Made by a program: the position numbers and the translations under genes. Positions 21,721-35,062 of a stretch of DNA of 64,000 nt are shown piece by piece; position 1 is the stretch's first letter; each line of letters begins with the position of its first letter. The notes under the pieces are model-generated. The model saw nothing but the letters and a program-made list of their open reading frames with translations. It was not told where the DNA came from and did not search any database. Source of the DNA: Tanypteryx hageni (lineage: Eukaryota; Arthropoda; Insecta; Odonata; Petaluridae); NCBI GenBank assembly GCA_028673005.1, contig CM054112.1, positions 186,942,564 to 187,006,563 on the forward strand, read 5' to 3'.

Positions 21721-22719
21721 CGCAAACTATAGAAATATATCACGGTCGATGACATAATTCTTTTGTCTCGTATTCATTATCAACGATTACATTGGCATTA
21801 AAAATTAAATAATCTATTTTTTTATTCATCAGTCAATTCATTGGAAAAATAGTACAGAAACTGCCAAAGTGCTTTGGTTTGATGTATAAAATACCAACAC
21901 CTCAAAATGCCATTCTTAGATTACAATTTTGATTTGTAAACAACATACCTATGCCACTTCTATGGCAAAGTCAAGAAAATAAAAATTAAATTTATTCATG
22001 CTAATGGAATAACTGTGCATATTAAATAAATCTTAACAGGCATAAATAAGAGTTTATGGTCAAAAACTGTAGGTGATGGTTCAGCTAATACTAGCATTTA
22101 TGTAAAATGGGATAAATTAAAAAGCCCTTTTGTCACTGTATCAATTTTTTGCCACCGTTCCGGTCTTTCCTTGTATTTATGAGCGGGGTTTCAATTTAAC
22201 AGTATTAATTGTAAAAGTACTTTGATAGTAACAGCCATTCACCTAATGCATCTCTGAACTAATATTAGTATAATGAAGTAATAACTTGAAATGGTTGTAG
22301 AGCCATAAGACGGAGCATGAAACTAAAGTTGCATTTATTTCTGTAATTATTTACTCCATGGCTGCTTACCAAAAGTCGAGGAAGATTGGACTGACAGGTA
22401 ATATTTTACTTAGCGGTTTGTCCTCTGAAAGACGAGCTGCAACAATTAGTATCAGGCCGTTATTAAAATCCAGATTAAATGCAAAAAATTACGATAACTC
22501 ACGGGAAATGCGGAAAGGGGGATAGTAGAAGCTTAGGTAAACCACTTAGATTTGTTGATGAAAAAGTGTTAGCGAGTGATTCAAAAAGAAGGAATAAATG
22601 TTCTAAATGGACGAGGAAAGGTTAGTACCGGTGAAACCTTTTTCTTATTTTACTTACTTAAAATTATGCAATGGTGCACACAGGACTTCTCAAGAGGGAT
22701 CCAAAGTCTCAAAATTCGA
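21721..22719. other. No recognisable gene
   Basis: AT-rich DNA upstream of the PRCP-like gene. No coding similarity or repeat was recognised by eye. Confidence 0.4.
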
Positions 22720-23425
22720 CAAGAAAAAACAAGATGGAAAAGTATACTCCATACACAGCGATTTTAAAGGCGTTCTTTATGGGAAATACCTATGACACGG
22801 TATCGAAAGATTGGGCGGTTCACGAATTCTTATCTCCGAAACTATAGTCGTAATTATATTGTCTCGGGGACTAACTTGTAGTAAATGTTGTTCTCTATAC
22901 GAAGATATTTTTAAATCTATACTTCACAGATCATATAAGGGCGTGGGATAGAAAAACATGGATTTTTAATTGTTGTTTGCTGAGAGTACCGTCTTCGCGA
23001 TAGATGTAAACAACATATGCGATGATTTGCTCATAATTTTCTCGAATTTTTATCTACAAAGCCATAAATCGTAAGTATGTGTTCTCGCAAACTATCTTGT
23101 TGTAAATGTTGTCCTCTATCCGAATAAGTTTTTTAATCTATACCTTACTGGTCTTATACGAGAGCTAGGGAGAGAAAAGTTAGGTATTTCATCGTTGCTC
23201 GACGGATGCCATTTAACGAGATACGAGTAGGTATAATTTTATTAAAGTAATTTTGTAATGTGGAAGTTCTAAGTGACGGATTGATTTCAAAATTACAATT
23301 GGGCGATAAATTTCAATAACGATCACTCTTGCTTAATTTAATTAAAATCCGTCCAGCGGTTTAGGAGATGAAAGTTACGACGTACGGACGGAGCAGACGT
23401 GCCCATATAAGGCGTCCCGCTATTA
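22720..23425 (-). repeat. Interspersed repeat family F2, copy 1
   Basis: Inverted relative to 35384-36000 and 38505-38775. It contains two tandem versions of a roughly 214-bp unit (CTCCGAAACTATAGT..., ATCATTTAAG-like and GTTGTTTGCTGAGA blocks), as does the copy at 35384. It ends with the TCCGTCCAGCGGTTTAGGAG stretch near a GGACGGA motif. No protein coding was recognised. Confidence 0.7.
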
Positions 23426-23429
23426 CCGC

Positions 23430-26400
23430 TTCGCTGGCAAAGAACTCCTAGAAACGTATGTAAGATATATTGAATAGTAACTTTAGAAGTCAATACCTTT
23501 TCTATTTGTTTAAATCAGTAAAATAAATGTATTGTTCCGGGTCCCTCGATGTTATTTTACAGTATTTCCTCACGCTCACGTGTACTTCCAAACAAACCCT
23601 CGCATATTACATATTAATTACGAAGGTGACTCCGATAGCCATAAAACGGCAGATGACATCAAATGCTCATTTTGGCTATAAAGTAGGCACCCAAAGCGGT
23701 GATTCAGCGATCGTTATTTCTAGATTATTTCTGGAAGTCGGCTGCCAAATAGCTGAAACGTGCCTCTGGTATTACCGACCGTTCTGGACCTCTCGACGTT
23801 AACTTCATTGCGAATGTGATTCCAGCCATAAAGTGAGCTTGATTTTTCATTTCTGAATGTCTCTTGGAAAAAATAAACCTCAATGGCAGAAGCTCCGTAA
23901 GGTAATGAAAATAATCATGCCTCGTGAAAGTAGGACTTCGCCTACTTTCAGACATTATGATAATTAAATATTTAATGCAACCAATGTCCGATTGCGTCGA
24001 TCTTTGGATTTTCAGCGTTTTTAATAACAAAAATAATGACATTATTTTTTTCTTTTTAAAAATGAATTAAGTTTATGTTTTCATCTCTTTAGTTAATTTC
24101 AAAAGCAATTTGATGCCCGTCATTTGTCGTAAAGCTTGTTTGCAACAGTTAATTTTTAGAAACGTTACACTACAAGATTTATTAGAATCGCGTAAATAGC
24201 GAGATTTAAAATAGATAAACATTTTTAAATTTGATTGTCCAAGCATCAAGTAGATTCGGGACTCCGTAAAAAGAATTACGGGCAAGAGTCCTGCGGGTCG
24301 GTGCGAAGCGATGTCCGTACTTAACCGAAAAAATTCGACATTTTTAGCGCAGTGCACAGTAAAGTCCATTTTTATGGAAAACAGTTTAATGAAAATTCTG
24401 TTTTCACCAAAGGAAGTGATTGATTGTAAAGTGTACGGAAAACGTTCGGCGATGCTATAAGAACTCTAATCCAATTCCGAAACTCGTGTCCTAATTATTT
24501 GTAGCAGACAGTAAACTCTATGTATTGATTATAAAGCAAAATTCGCGATGATTAGCGTTTGTCGTCGAAGAAAGCAACTCTTCGAAGCTTCAAAACCGTT
24601 TGACGGTCGTCACATCGATAACTTTTGTCATTAATGTCAATAATGTCAATAATGCTAACTGCTACCGTGGTATATTTTTCACACCAGCAGGTCCAATACG
24701 GATGCCCGAGCACAAGAATTTTCAATTTTCTCTCTCTCTCCAAGAAATATAGAAAAAGCTATATTAAAATGTAGCCTTCGTCCTGCGGTGACGTGTGTCG
24801 TTTGAACAAATAATAGCAGGAAGTTTGGTCGAGGCACATGAAAAACACCACGTAGACGCTCTTTATTGGCGTTGAATAATGAAAGGGAAGGAGAGCTCGA
24901 ATGTTGAAAAAGTTTTGCCACAAAATTGTCTGAAGAAATGGAAGAAATATTTTTTTAAAATTACGTAATATCATTCATATATCGGAAGCGATGAATTGTA
25001 TTTTTGAATATAGTTGAAATCATCCTTAAAATTATTTTTTTGCATACTAAAGGTAAGTTAGAAAATTTAACCTCTGAAGGCAATACAAATCGGGTGTGGA
25101 GTTTTTGTGTGTCTTAAAAGTATTGGCAAGAGCATCAGCGATATATAAACGCAAAATATTTTAACAAAATTATCGCGAACACTTTTTACACACTTCAGCA
25201 ATACTTCCGATTAATGATTTTTCTTGTAACAATCACCTTTTATGGAATTCCAATATTTGTTATAAATCATTTATTCGTATATAAATATTTTACTTGATTT
25301 TTCATACTGAAGAATAAATAATCACAAACGTTCAGGCGAAATTTATGCGGATAGTGAAGTGGTAATGAGTTCGCTACTTCGTCAAAGAACTAAATAGTCA
25401 ACCTGTATGAACACGTTCTCACTAACCAATCTCGTATGCGTCAAACATATTAGTTGATGTAATACGTAAGGCGGATTAGAGAGATTCTTAGGGTACGAGT
25501 CATATATCCGTAGTTTTGGCGACGGCGTATCAATTAAGAGGATAAAAGACATTTGAATCGCAAACTGAAACTAAGCCATTTAACGTAACATAATTATAAA
25601 GGGATCTTTCATCAAAATGTAGATTGAAGGATTAGGTTTTTGCACGACATCAGCTAGTGAGGCATAAGAAAGAGTTATAACAAAAAGAAAACGGATGACA
25701 TTATTGCCTATCAAAGAGAGCGCCTTCAAAGCGATTGAGAATACACATATCGGATTAACCTTTATCTAGAACAAAGGAGATGATGGATATATACAAGGCT
25801 GAAAAGGTAAATCTTTGGAGACAACGTAATTTTAGAGTAGTGGCCTTTCACATTTCATTACGTGATTCACCAAATCGAGGGGACTCACTCGATGAATGCA
25901 TTGATTTTATCTAAGTCTCAGGAATTGTTCGACTCCGGAAGCGATGATTCGTAATTCTTGTGTAAGGATCGGAAGTCAAACGATGGAAAAAACTTCGTAT
26001 GCCAAATCAATTAATCTTTGTTTCCTTTTTGGCACAAATTTCAATTGAACCTCGAAATGTGAAGCCTAGAAAAGCTTAAGCGATAAATTTCCACATTTAA
26101 AGCCACAAATGACCATGTATTCACGTTGGATAATTGTCAGAAATGAGAAATCCTTGGATTTTAATTTTTCACGCTTGCTTTTACAGTTAAAAAAGATAAA
26201 GCGTTGGAGAGAGAGGGTCCGAAAATAGTATCATCGAGACTCAAAGAAATCACAGTGAAAGGGATAAAAAATTGAATGAAAAGATGAAGAAAAGCTTTTA
26301 AAATTACGCTTGTGTACGATTTCCCTTTCATCGAAAAGTCGCAAAGCAAAGGCGGTTAATTTGCATATTAAAACTCGTAATAGATGAGAAATGCGACTGT

Positions 26401-27690
26401 GGAAAAAGGAGAAATATGTGAGCATTCACGCATCTGTTTATTTGATGATCGCGTTGCTTTTTTTGAAACATTTAGACAAATATTAATATGGCGTTCGTTG
26501 AGTGTTTTTGCCCTTCAAAAATTAAAATTAAAATTTAGAATTAAACGGAGTGAGGCAGAGAAGAGAAAATATCTTTTGCGTATTCATATCAACATAAAAT
26601 ATAATAAATATAATTTAATTGCCTTAATTAAGGGCTTGAATAGTAAAAATGAAGGTTATAAGTGTCAAGATGAGATAAAATAACGGGTATTAACTGGAAA
26701 ATAAGTGTTCTTTTATTGGACACACAAAAGTTATTCTTTTCCGATATGGAAATATTTTCCCGAAAAATGAAAAACAGGTCATTTTAAGGTTTCCATATAT
26801 CATGCAAATCTATCAAATTTTTTAACAAAAAACTTAAAACTAAAATCGGCAGTATAGTACTAGCAGCTTTTATTTATTATATCTTTCATGTTATAATTCT
26901 CCTGACCATATAATTTATCCGTTAAATTATTTCTTGAAATTAAAATGACCACGAAAACATTAAATATAAACATGTTTACTGATAAAAACACTAAAAATTA
27001 AGCTTTTGAAAGTAAGACGAACAGTTTTACTAACATAAAACTTTCAAAACGATAAGGTCAAAGCTGCGATGGAGGTAAAATTAAAACGCAGAGAAAAAAG
27101 GCTACGATCGGACAAGGATCAAGTTTCACCGCAGTACCATTCCAAACCAATTTTCTCTCAACCGCAACCAATATCGAAGGAACTGTGTGAAAGTGGCACT
27201 GACGTTACGGAAAACAAACTAAAGCAGAAAATAAAATCAATTGGCTGGATCGATTGTGCAGAGATTAGAATGGTCGTTCTTCTCATGGAAGGGCATAAGA
27301 AGTTTTACAGGACAGTGTTCTCATTTTGCTAAAAATTGATTAAAACTAGGAGGAAAATAAAAGTCGATTGCCTTTCGTATCGGTATTTCATTTTTCATAA
27401 GGATATAAACGTTTCCACGTAGCGAAGTTCAAAGAATTTAATGCGCGGATAATATTATGGAAGTGTGCTAATTTTGCGAAGTAATTAAATTTAATCTCGT
27501 ATAAGTTGCCGATTTATGCTATTAAATTCATTCTGAAGCTGTAGTCGAATATAGATACATACGTCTAAAGCAACGCATTCTAAGTTTATCTGGCACAAGC
27601 TTACGGTTTAACATTGTAAACCCATTCACATTCGTACTGGAAGAAAAATCTTGGCTGGCTAATTTTTTTATTCTCCAGTTACATCAGAGC
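23430..27690. other. AT-rich region without recognisable genes
   Basis: About 4.3 kb. Open frames are all under 110 codons and none matches a family I know, including the 87-codon frame at 27069-27332 (basic N-terminal part) and the 99-codon frame at 26384-26683. No tRNA, TIR pair or tandem repeat was seen. It may hold regulatory DNA. Confidence 0.45.
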
Positions 27691-28480
27691 GTCACCGTTG
27701 AAGGAGTGTTTTTTTACTATTTTCTCCGTCCCAACTCTTTCTCCCACTCCACCCGCCTCCAATAATAAAATCCATTAAGATATAATTCCAAGCTGCACGA
27801 AAAAGAAAAAGACAGCCACTCGGGGCGCAATGTTAACACCGATAACGCGCCGCAACAATTACTCAAGCGGTAATAAATTACCTCTTCACCACTAAACCGC
27901 GCAATCGCCCTTTTCTGTTATTTCGTGGCGCCAAACCTACTCCCAGAGGGATTAACGGGGGTTGTTTGGCACCGGCACAGGTGTGTTTACCTCACGAGAG
28001 GGAGGCGGGGAGGATCTCACTAACCTACGCCGGGAACTGGAAGGCTTCCCAGCAACGTCAGAGCGTATCATATGGGTAGGAGTGAGACGAAGGAAGTGGG
28101 AAAGGGAGGAGGTGGGTGGGTTGGCTGGCCAGCTATTGGGATGGGCAGCGACCGTTCATCATCCCCTTCCACCCACCCCCTGTCCCATCCACACATCCCT
28201 TACCTCTTTCTCGCTGGCCGAGCCTTAGTCTTTCTGGAATATTGCTTCATTCTCACCCTACCTCTTTCCCTCCTCCTCCCTCCCCCCAATCTCTCCCACG
28301 CCTCCCGGCGAAGCCTCGGGCACACAATCTTCCCCGTCGGGTAACCATCCTCAAATTGACGCGATACATCACGGGTTTGACTTTCAATTAACTCTTTCGG
28401 ACACTTAGAGGTAGGAATATGCAGCGGAGGGTGCCGGGAAGAAACGGGCGAGCGACGAAACGGGGAGGGACGTGAAAAAC
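27690..28480. other. GC-rich, pyrimidine-rich patch
   Basis: It stands out from the AT-rich surroundings: CT-rich runs (27725-27770, 28150-28310) and GC-rich mixed sequence with many CpGs (27810-28080, 28300-28480). Overlapping frames of about 90 codons (27962-28391) are P/S/R-rich and look like composition effects. A promoter or 5' exon of an unseen gene is possible but unproven. Confidence 0.35.
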
Positions 28481-31100
28481 AGGATGGAAGATTATTGCCG
28501 TTATGGGGACGATTTTTCGGTGTTCTAATTTACCCTCGTGCTGTCATACGAGGATAGCAGATGTAAACAAGGAGCAATAAAAGTATTAATTTCTTTGCGA
28601 AGAGAGATGTTTTTTTTAATAGGCCTTTGTTGGCTTGGGACATCTTTTTTAATTTTCCCTCGACAGATATTTATATAATTAATTTTCTTTGATATTATCC
28701 AAATTAAGTTCTATGTGTAATAACACTGATTCCTTTCTACCTTCTATTCAGCGCAATAAATTGCTGGAAATTATTCTCTCAAACTTGGGAGTAGTTTCAA
28801 TCTTTCATATTTTATGACATTCATAAATTAGGTAGCTTCAATATCCATGAAACGATGCGATAATAGCGAAGCCAGTGGTGATTTAATAAATAATTATCGT
28901 GGAAGATACATAGTTTATTTTTATCTGTATCATGAGTAATTCCACAAAGTGGAGCCGGAATTTATTAATGAGAGCCATGAAATACATTTTAGAACTTCTT
29001 TTTGATACAATGCTTCCCCAATTGAGGACAGGGTAAGGGGAGAGTTCATTCCTATCGAACTTTGCCGTAGGGTTCTTGAGCGCAGCTAAAGCTTTTATCA
29101 ATTTGTAATAATTTTTTAAATTGCAGTTTAGAAAAACGTATATTCTTTCTTGCTTCCAATACAATAATTGACAAATCTTTACTACCGTCAAACCCCGATT
29201 TAGCGCCACTGTTTGTGCATCACTGACGGCGTTAAAGCGGGGGTGGCGGTAAATCGAGCTCTATGCAATCATAAGATGGAAATTCTGTTCACAACGATTC
29301 ATGGGCGGTATGCGGGGATGGCACTATATAAGGAGGCACTATATCGGAGTTTCATTTCGTGCTCACAAAGTGCATTTGTAAGTGAAAAAGAATTGACAAT
29401 TTACAACGGAGGAATGAACTTGAACATAAATACGTTCAAGTGATGTAGGTTTTAGATAATATTCGATAGTTTCTCTTACATCTCCGAAGATATAAAAGAT
29501 GGAAAGCTGAAACTATGAGTGTACATTTCCACATTAATGCCTCCCATTCTCGAAACGTTTCCGTTTTGAAAACTTTACGGAGGCGGATAGGGAAACGTTC
29601 AAAATTTTTATTCAAAATTGATTGCGTTGTAAACTTAAATTATTCATATCTATATTTTTATGTAGAAGATGTATTTGCATAATGATGATGCCAACTTAGC
29701 TATTAAGCCTCTCTCATTTAAACACTAACCTCACCTTCACGTGGTACCCCCTCTATAAAACAAACGAGGCTCTAGAGACCGAATATGTGTTGGTGTAACC
29801 AAATGAAGAATAAAAAACGCGCTTATTTATCCATTTATGGATAACACACTACTTGTATTAAATTAGTGGCTTGAAACAGCCGGTAAGAAGACGTGTCGAA
29901 TATATTTTCTATTTGAATCAAATGTCGACGTTTTGGCAAATTTAGATGACGTGCATTATCCGAGCGAATGACGTTTTTAAAGTAACATCGATGCGTTGAT
30001 TGTTTATAAGTTATTATCTTTGATATACGTTCAAAAGTTTTAAAAAACAAAAAATGATATTATAAATTGAATCCGATAAAATGTTGAGGCAATTCCTGTG
30101 GCCACAAATTGCCGAATAAATCATTTACGCATGTCACCTACAAAGTAGTCGTCCTCGTTATCAGTACAACAGAATTACTTTTTGAATTAAATTTTTAGAG
30201 AGCAAATTTCTCGGTTTGAAAATAGAAAGTGTATTTTTCCTTTTGGAAAAATCACTGTAGGCATATTTTCAGCGTTTAACTATAGACATAATAGAAATAA
30301 GGAGATTAAAAAGCATTTTCACATATTAAACTGCAAAACTCGGCAGCCATTCGTCGTTTTCTCTAGATCATTTCTGCCATGTAGTGATTGCGTTATAATG
30401 CAACATTTTAAAATCTTTTTGTAGGCAGTATTTGTTAAAAAATATTAAAAAATCAATATTAGTGTGTGCGTACTAAATATTAATCATAATAAAATATTAA
30501 AAAACAAGTAATAGTAATGCGTGCGCACTAAATAATGAACCTCCTAAGCTTAACTGCGACCCTCCAATACATTGAACAATGTACGTTATTATTCCATTGA
30601 ATCATTATACTTTACCATAACATGACGAGATTAATGCATATAAATAAATAGTTAACATAAACCACCACACTTCAGCAGTCCTTTTTTATTTATACGTAAC
30701 TTAGAGCTGTAGAATTTTGGACAATTTTGTGCCTGCGGGAAAAAGGTTGGCAAAATCTGTTTCTAATATTTTGAAAGTTATCTTTTTAAAAATTTATCTG
30801 CACGGATGAAGAGTTAGGAAAACCATGTGTTAGGAAGATTTTCGATGAATAACCATTTCGTTCGATATTTTCAAAGAGTATTCTCCCTAAATGCTTTATA
30901 TGACGCTGGATATATTACGTTCTAGCTTCAAATACGTTCAAGGATGAAATTCTCGGAGAACGGAAGTTAGTAAACTACTATCAACCCTATTTTCCAAAGC
31001 CCAAGATAAAGGGTTCAGACTGATTTATGAATACTCTGTTCATGTATCTGCCTGCCATAAGACAGTGATCGACATGCTGGAGGCAAATATGAATATTTCC
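28481..31100. other. AT-rich region without recognisable genes
   Basis: No family similarity was found in any frame. At 29185-29260 a pair of degenerate inverted motifs (CCCCGATTTAGCGCC and GGCGTTAAAGCGGGG) recalls a decayed Tigger-type end, but no partner end was found. Confidence 0.4.
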
Positions 31101-31101
31101 A

Positions 31102-31328
31102 CTCCCGGGTTGGGTTAAGTGGTTGTGGATTGGACTCATTCTATTTCCTCCCCCCGGTTTGGGTTAAGTGATTTAGGGTTGGATTTGTTCTATTTCCTCC
31201 TCCCGGTTTGGAGGTTGGATTCGTTCTATTTTCTCCTCCCGGGTTGGATTATATCTATTTACTCCCTCCGGTTGGGTTAAGTGGTTGGGGGTTGGATTCA
31301 TTCTATTTCCTCCCCCTGAGTTGGGGGT
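31102..31328. repeat. 48-bp minisatellite, about five units
   Basis: The units start near 31102, 31149, 31197, 31232 and 31261, with a partial unit at 31309. The full unit is about 48 bp and contains CCCGGTTTGGGTTAAGTG, then GGATT.GTTCTATTTCCTCC. Two units carry internal deletions (about 35 and 29 bp). GGGTTAAGTG recurs in three of them. Confidence 0.85.
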
Positions 31329-31464
31329 AAACAAAATGCCAAAAATAAATATTTTATAAGATCTAAAAACACTTTATAAACAGCATTCCTGGTCGTTGGT
31401 CGCCCATTCGGTATTATGGGTTGCGTTTTGACAGCTGTGCTAGGTTGGGTTGGGTTGGCTGTTT

Positions 31465-31735
31465 TGTTGTTGTTGGTATTTAGGGCTAATCAACTTCTTG
31501 GATTATTATAGCGATAACTCCTTTCCCGCCGAATCACAAGGGAGGAGGGAAACGCGGTGCCGGTATTAGCCTACTCTTTAGGAAGAGCACCAAGGGGGCC
31601 AAATGCTTAACGCCCCTTCCGAAGAACGGAGCGCTGACGATCTCAGGTTGAAAAAACCGATTTCTGCCGGATTCGAACCTGGGACCGCTGCGAGGAAGGC
31701 CAACGCTCTAACCACTCCGGCACCGCCACCTCCAA
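31465..31735 (-). mobile_element. tRNA-derived SINE with 12-bp target duplication
   Basis: In the sense (minus) direction the element starts at 31735 with a tRNA-like head: A box TGGTTAGAGCGTTGG and B box GGTTCGAATCC about 30 nt apart, with pairing ends TGCCGGA/TCCGGCA. A roughly 190-bp body follows, and it ends at 31465 in a (CAA)n tail (ACCAACAACAACAA). A perfect 12-bp duplication GGTTGGCTGTTT flanks it (31453-31464 and 31736-31747). Complete at 271 bp, it is probably one of the younger insertions here. Confidence 0.85.
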
Positions 31736-32371
31736 GGTTGGCTGTTTCATGCTGGCCTTGATCTTCATTTTTATCTTTATCACTCTTCTTGGGAAAGTCC
31801 GTAAACCGCTGTTTATGAGATAGTTAAAAATTCATAAATAAAATAACTGAACGAAAGCTGGGCTGGCTAGGACTTGGTTGTTTCTTTCTTACAACAATCT
31901 AACCTAATCTTACTCTACCCAAACCAGCTTTCAGAGAACGGTCCCCTATAACCGAAAAGTACCGAAATTAATTCCAAATGGAAGTGCCTGAGAAAAGCAC
32001 CACGGCCGCTGGCAGTATAGTCGGACACCTGAACAGAAACTCAATATTTTTGTACATTGTATGATGATATGATTGATACGAAAATTAGTGACTGGTGCAG
32101 TGAAATATTATGTCCCGCACATATTAGATTTGTTTTAGGCTTATGACGTATTATAGATTAGAAGGAGTCAGCGCCATGCTCCGTGGAGCAAGATCGGCTA
32201 AAATAAAATGATTTCTCAGAAATATTTCGATTTAGTCCCAACATGATACTGACATTGGCGATTAGAAACAAACTTCGAAAAGGATCCATCCGATCCACCT
32301 AAATTTTTTTTCGGAAATATGACGCCATCACATGCGTCACGACATTTTCGGTCGTATAGAGAAGTGGTTTA

Positions 32372-33883
32372 TTTATGGTGAGGTTGCGGTGGTATGCGGC
32401 AATATCGTTTATCCTCATTTTAATTAATATTATGTAATTTCCAATCCTAAAAATTTTTATTCATAACTATCGAGCATAGGTCTTATTAAAATGATTAATT
32501 CTCTAATCAACTGAAATTAAAGAATTTTTTAAATTGGTTCTTCATTTTTATCAACTGCATTGGAAATCGACTACAAACTAAAAAATTCATCTGAACTGAA
32601 AGCATTAAATTAAAGATTACACAATAATTTTACTATCAATTAAAATTTAATAGTATTCTTTTCGTCAAGACAGCAATTGAATACCCACATTGTTAAAGAT
32701 TCCAAATTTTTCTATTTTATCTGAAAAACTACCTTCATGCATGGTAATTTGGAGTGGTTTGAAATTTTGTCTTACAAATAATATACTTTATTCTTTCATA
32801 TACAAAATAAAGCTATTCCCAGGTTAATATCTCAAATCTAACTATTCTTGAACTGTAATATTTTAAACCCATGCATGATTTCCATGTATTTCTTGTGGAG
32901 GATATGTAAAGATAGAATGACATCAGAAATGAGCCCTAAAGAGGACAAATAGGAATTTGGATAATTCTCTTAAGTTTTATCTGATATCCGATCATTCTAC
33001 CAAATTTCAGGCCTGTAGTAGGAACATGTTCTCCGAGTTACAATCGGTGCAACTGACTGACGGGTTTCTTTTATTAACTTTAATTACAGGTCCTTGGGTT
33101 CTCAGTGTACTTTTTGTGTTACCTATATATAAGGCATAACCGTTTCAACACTAATATTTAATCTTAAATATGTGGTAAGTATATTAACTTTAATATAAAG
33201 TTTTTAATATGAAAATCTGAATTTTCATATATGATCATCAAAAACGAAAAATGTGCCGAATACTTAGAAATCTAAAAAATGTTCCTGATCTGCAACATAC
33301 ACATATATTTAGAAGTGCCTATAAATTAGTATTCTAAATGAGAAGCACGTATTTAAGGTGGGTACGTAACCTCTAAAAAAAAACAAGTAAAGGTATAAAA
33401 ATAAATTTTTATAACCAACTTTTATATGGCTAATACTTTAATATGAATAAACTTTATAATATAATTATGACAACCTTTCAGCTTGCATTGGCATAAAAAT
33501 TTGCAAAAGTGTCTACCTACCAGCTGTTGAGTGATGTGGTGGGTCTCTCTATTTAATCTTTTTACGGTTGAGAGAATGGCAGACAGAAGTAGAGAACTCA
33601 GTGGCAAACGTAAGAATGTTTGGTATATAAGTAGTAAGAATTTTGATAGTATCTTTTGTTTCATTAATGGAAATACTAACTTATCCATTCATATAGCTTA
33701 AAATCAACGAAAATATACTGCTAGTTCAGAGTAATTCAGCTTTAGATACTAGTAGGAGTGAAATTGTTGAATATTTCATATTTTAGTCACCTAACTTAAA
33801 TGACAAAAATAATAAATTGTTCTTTTCCTAACATCACATTAACCATCCATATAAAAACTGTATACATATAGTTATTTGAAGAT
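32372..33883 (-). repeat. 1.5-kb interspersed repeat, right copy of an inverted pair
   Basis: Inverted copy of 2408-3920, with near-identity over 1.51 kb. The 28.5 kb between the copies includes the whole seen part of the PRCP-like gene. The 88-codon frame (33688-33422) is the same as in the left copy. Confidence 0.85.
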
Positions 33884-34105
33884 TGGACCACGTAATCTGC
33901 AAATGATAAGCGTCAATTCTCCCTCAGTCGGTCGTGAGCACCTACGTTCAACTACTGCTCGTGTAAATCGCATAGCGATACACGTAGGAGAAAATTTATA
34001 AATATCACTCTTCACGCTATTTTGAACTAAAACCACTCATATCCGAAGAAAACTGTTTATCACGACATCCTTCACTAGTTCTTATATGTATTTTTTCACG
34101 GTATG

Positions 34106-34178
34106 AACGTCCGTCGGCATACAGTCCGTCGGCATACAGTCCGTCGGCATACAGTCCGTCGGCATACAGTCCGTCGAC
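34106..34178 (+). repeat. 16-17-bp tandem repeat (GTCCGTCGGCATACA)
   Basis: Four near-perfect units plus a partial fifth at the outer edge of the Foldback-like left arm. Confidence 0.9.
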
Positions 34179-34194
34179 AGGGTCCGCGACAACT

Positions 34195-34330
34195 CGCCTC
34201 CGCCGATTCGCCGCCGCCGATTCGCCACCGCCGATTCGCCGCCGCCGATTCGCCACCGCCGATTCGCCGCAAGGACAATTCGCCACCGGATGATTCGCCG
34301 CAGGATGATTCGCCGTAGGATGATTCGCAG
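34195..34330 (+). repeat. GC-rich tandem repeat (GCCGATTCGCC)
   Basis: About nine units of 12-15 bp. The first five are GCCGCC-spaced; the last ones become GGATGATTCGCC. The inverse array is at 35276-35345. Arginine/alanine/glycine-rich frames across it are composition artefacts. Confidence 0.88.
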
Positions 34331-34996
34331 CTAATCCGAACTTAAATGTACAGTTATTGTTTAAAATTGTCGAATAAAAACTAAAATTGCAGGTAGCTTG
34401 AAAAAATATAAATATGGTGACTTATGCAGTAAAATAAAAATCAACAAAACTTTTAATATGGATGTATTTATACAGAATATATTTAAAAATACAAACATGT
34501 TACTGTGTTCAATAGAATATGAGAATATTATTTTAGTTAGTTTTAGGCAGAAAAAAAATGGTAAGCATCTGAGAGAAGTTGAAAACATAACTTAGGGCGC
34601 GGTATTATATGTATAGTTATGATATATGGGAGGGGGAGGCAGAGGAGGGAGGCAAATCGATGAGTGACCAACGTTGCACGGGGGTCTAGATAGCAATTTT
34701 TTTAAGTACGTCATAGTGAAAGTACGTTGAGCGAGCGTACGGAAGCTCAATCATTGTATAGAGAAAGGATTCGTGAAAGGATAGGTATTTTCAATAATTT
34801 TTTCTAAAAAAAGTTAAACGGTACCCTTATCAAATGAGGACTGCAGACTATTTTTGGCACATGTTCAGCCACATTTGAGGTTTGAGTGAGTAAAATAGAT
34901 TTCACCAAATAAAAGAGTGAAATTTATATCATAATATAAATTTCTAATAATGACATACCTAATGTATATTGTAGTGTTAAATATAAGATATTAACC

Positions 34997-35062
34997 AGTA
35001 CGCCTGCTGTATTAACCGGTACGCGTACCGGCTCGTACCGGCTGAAAAAAAGCCCTAGGTAT
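34997..35062. repeat. Palindromic CGGTACGCGTACCGG cluster
   Basis: Perfect palindrome CCGGTACGCGTACCGG followed by CTCGTACCGGCTGAAAAAAAGCCC inside the Foldback-like element. CAGCCGGTAC next to a GGGCTTTTTTT run resembles the end of a DNA transposon, but no partner was found. Confidence 0.5.

Noticed and set aside
29185..29260. Tigger-like terminal repeat (CCCCGATTTAGCGCC and its inverse)
   Set aside because: No second end or TA duplication was found; too degenerate to call.
31102..31328. CRISPR array
   Set aside because: Units are diverged, contiguous and without spacers; the genome is eukaryotic.
34017..34318. R/A/G-rich frames with repeated RRIGGGES-like units
   Set aside because: They are readings of the short tandem repeats in the Foldback-like arm.
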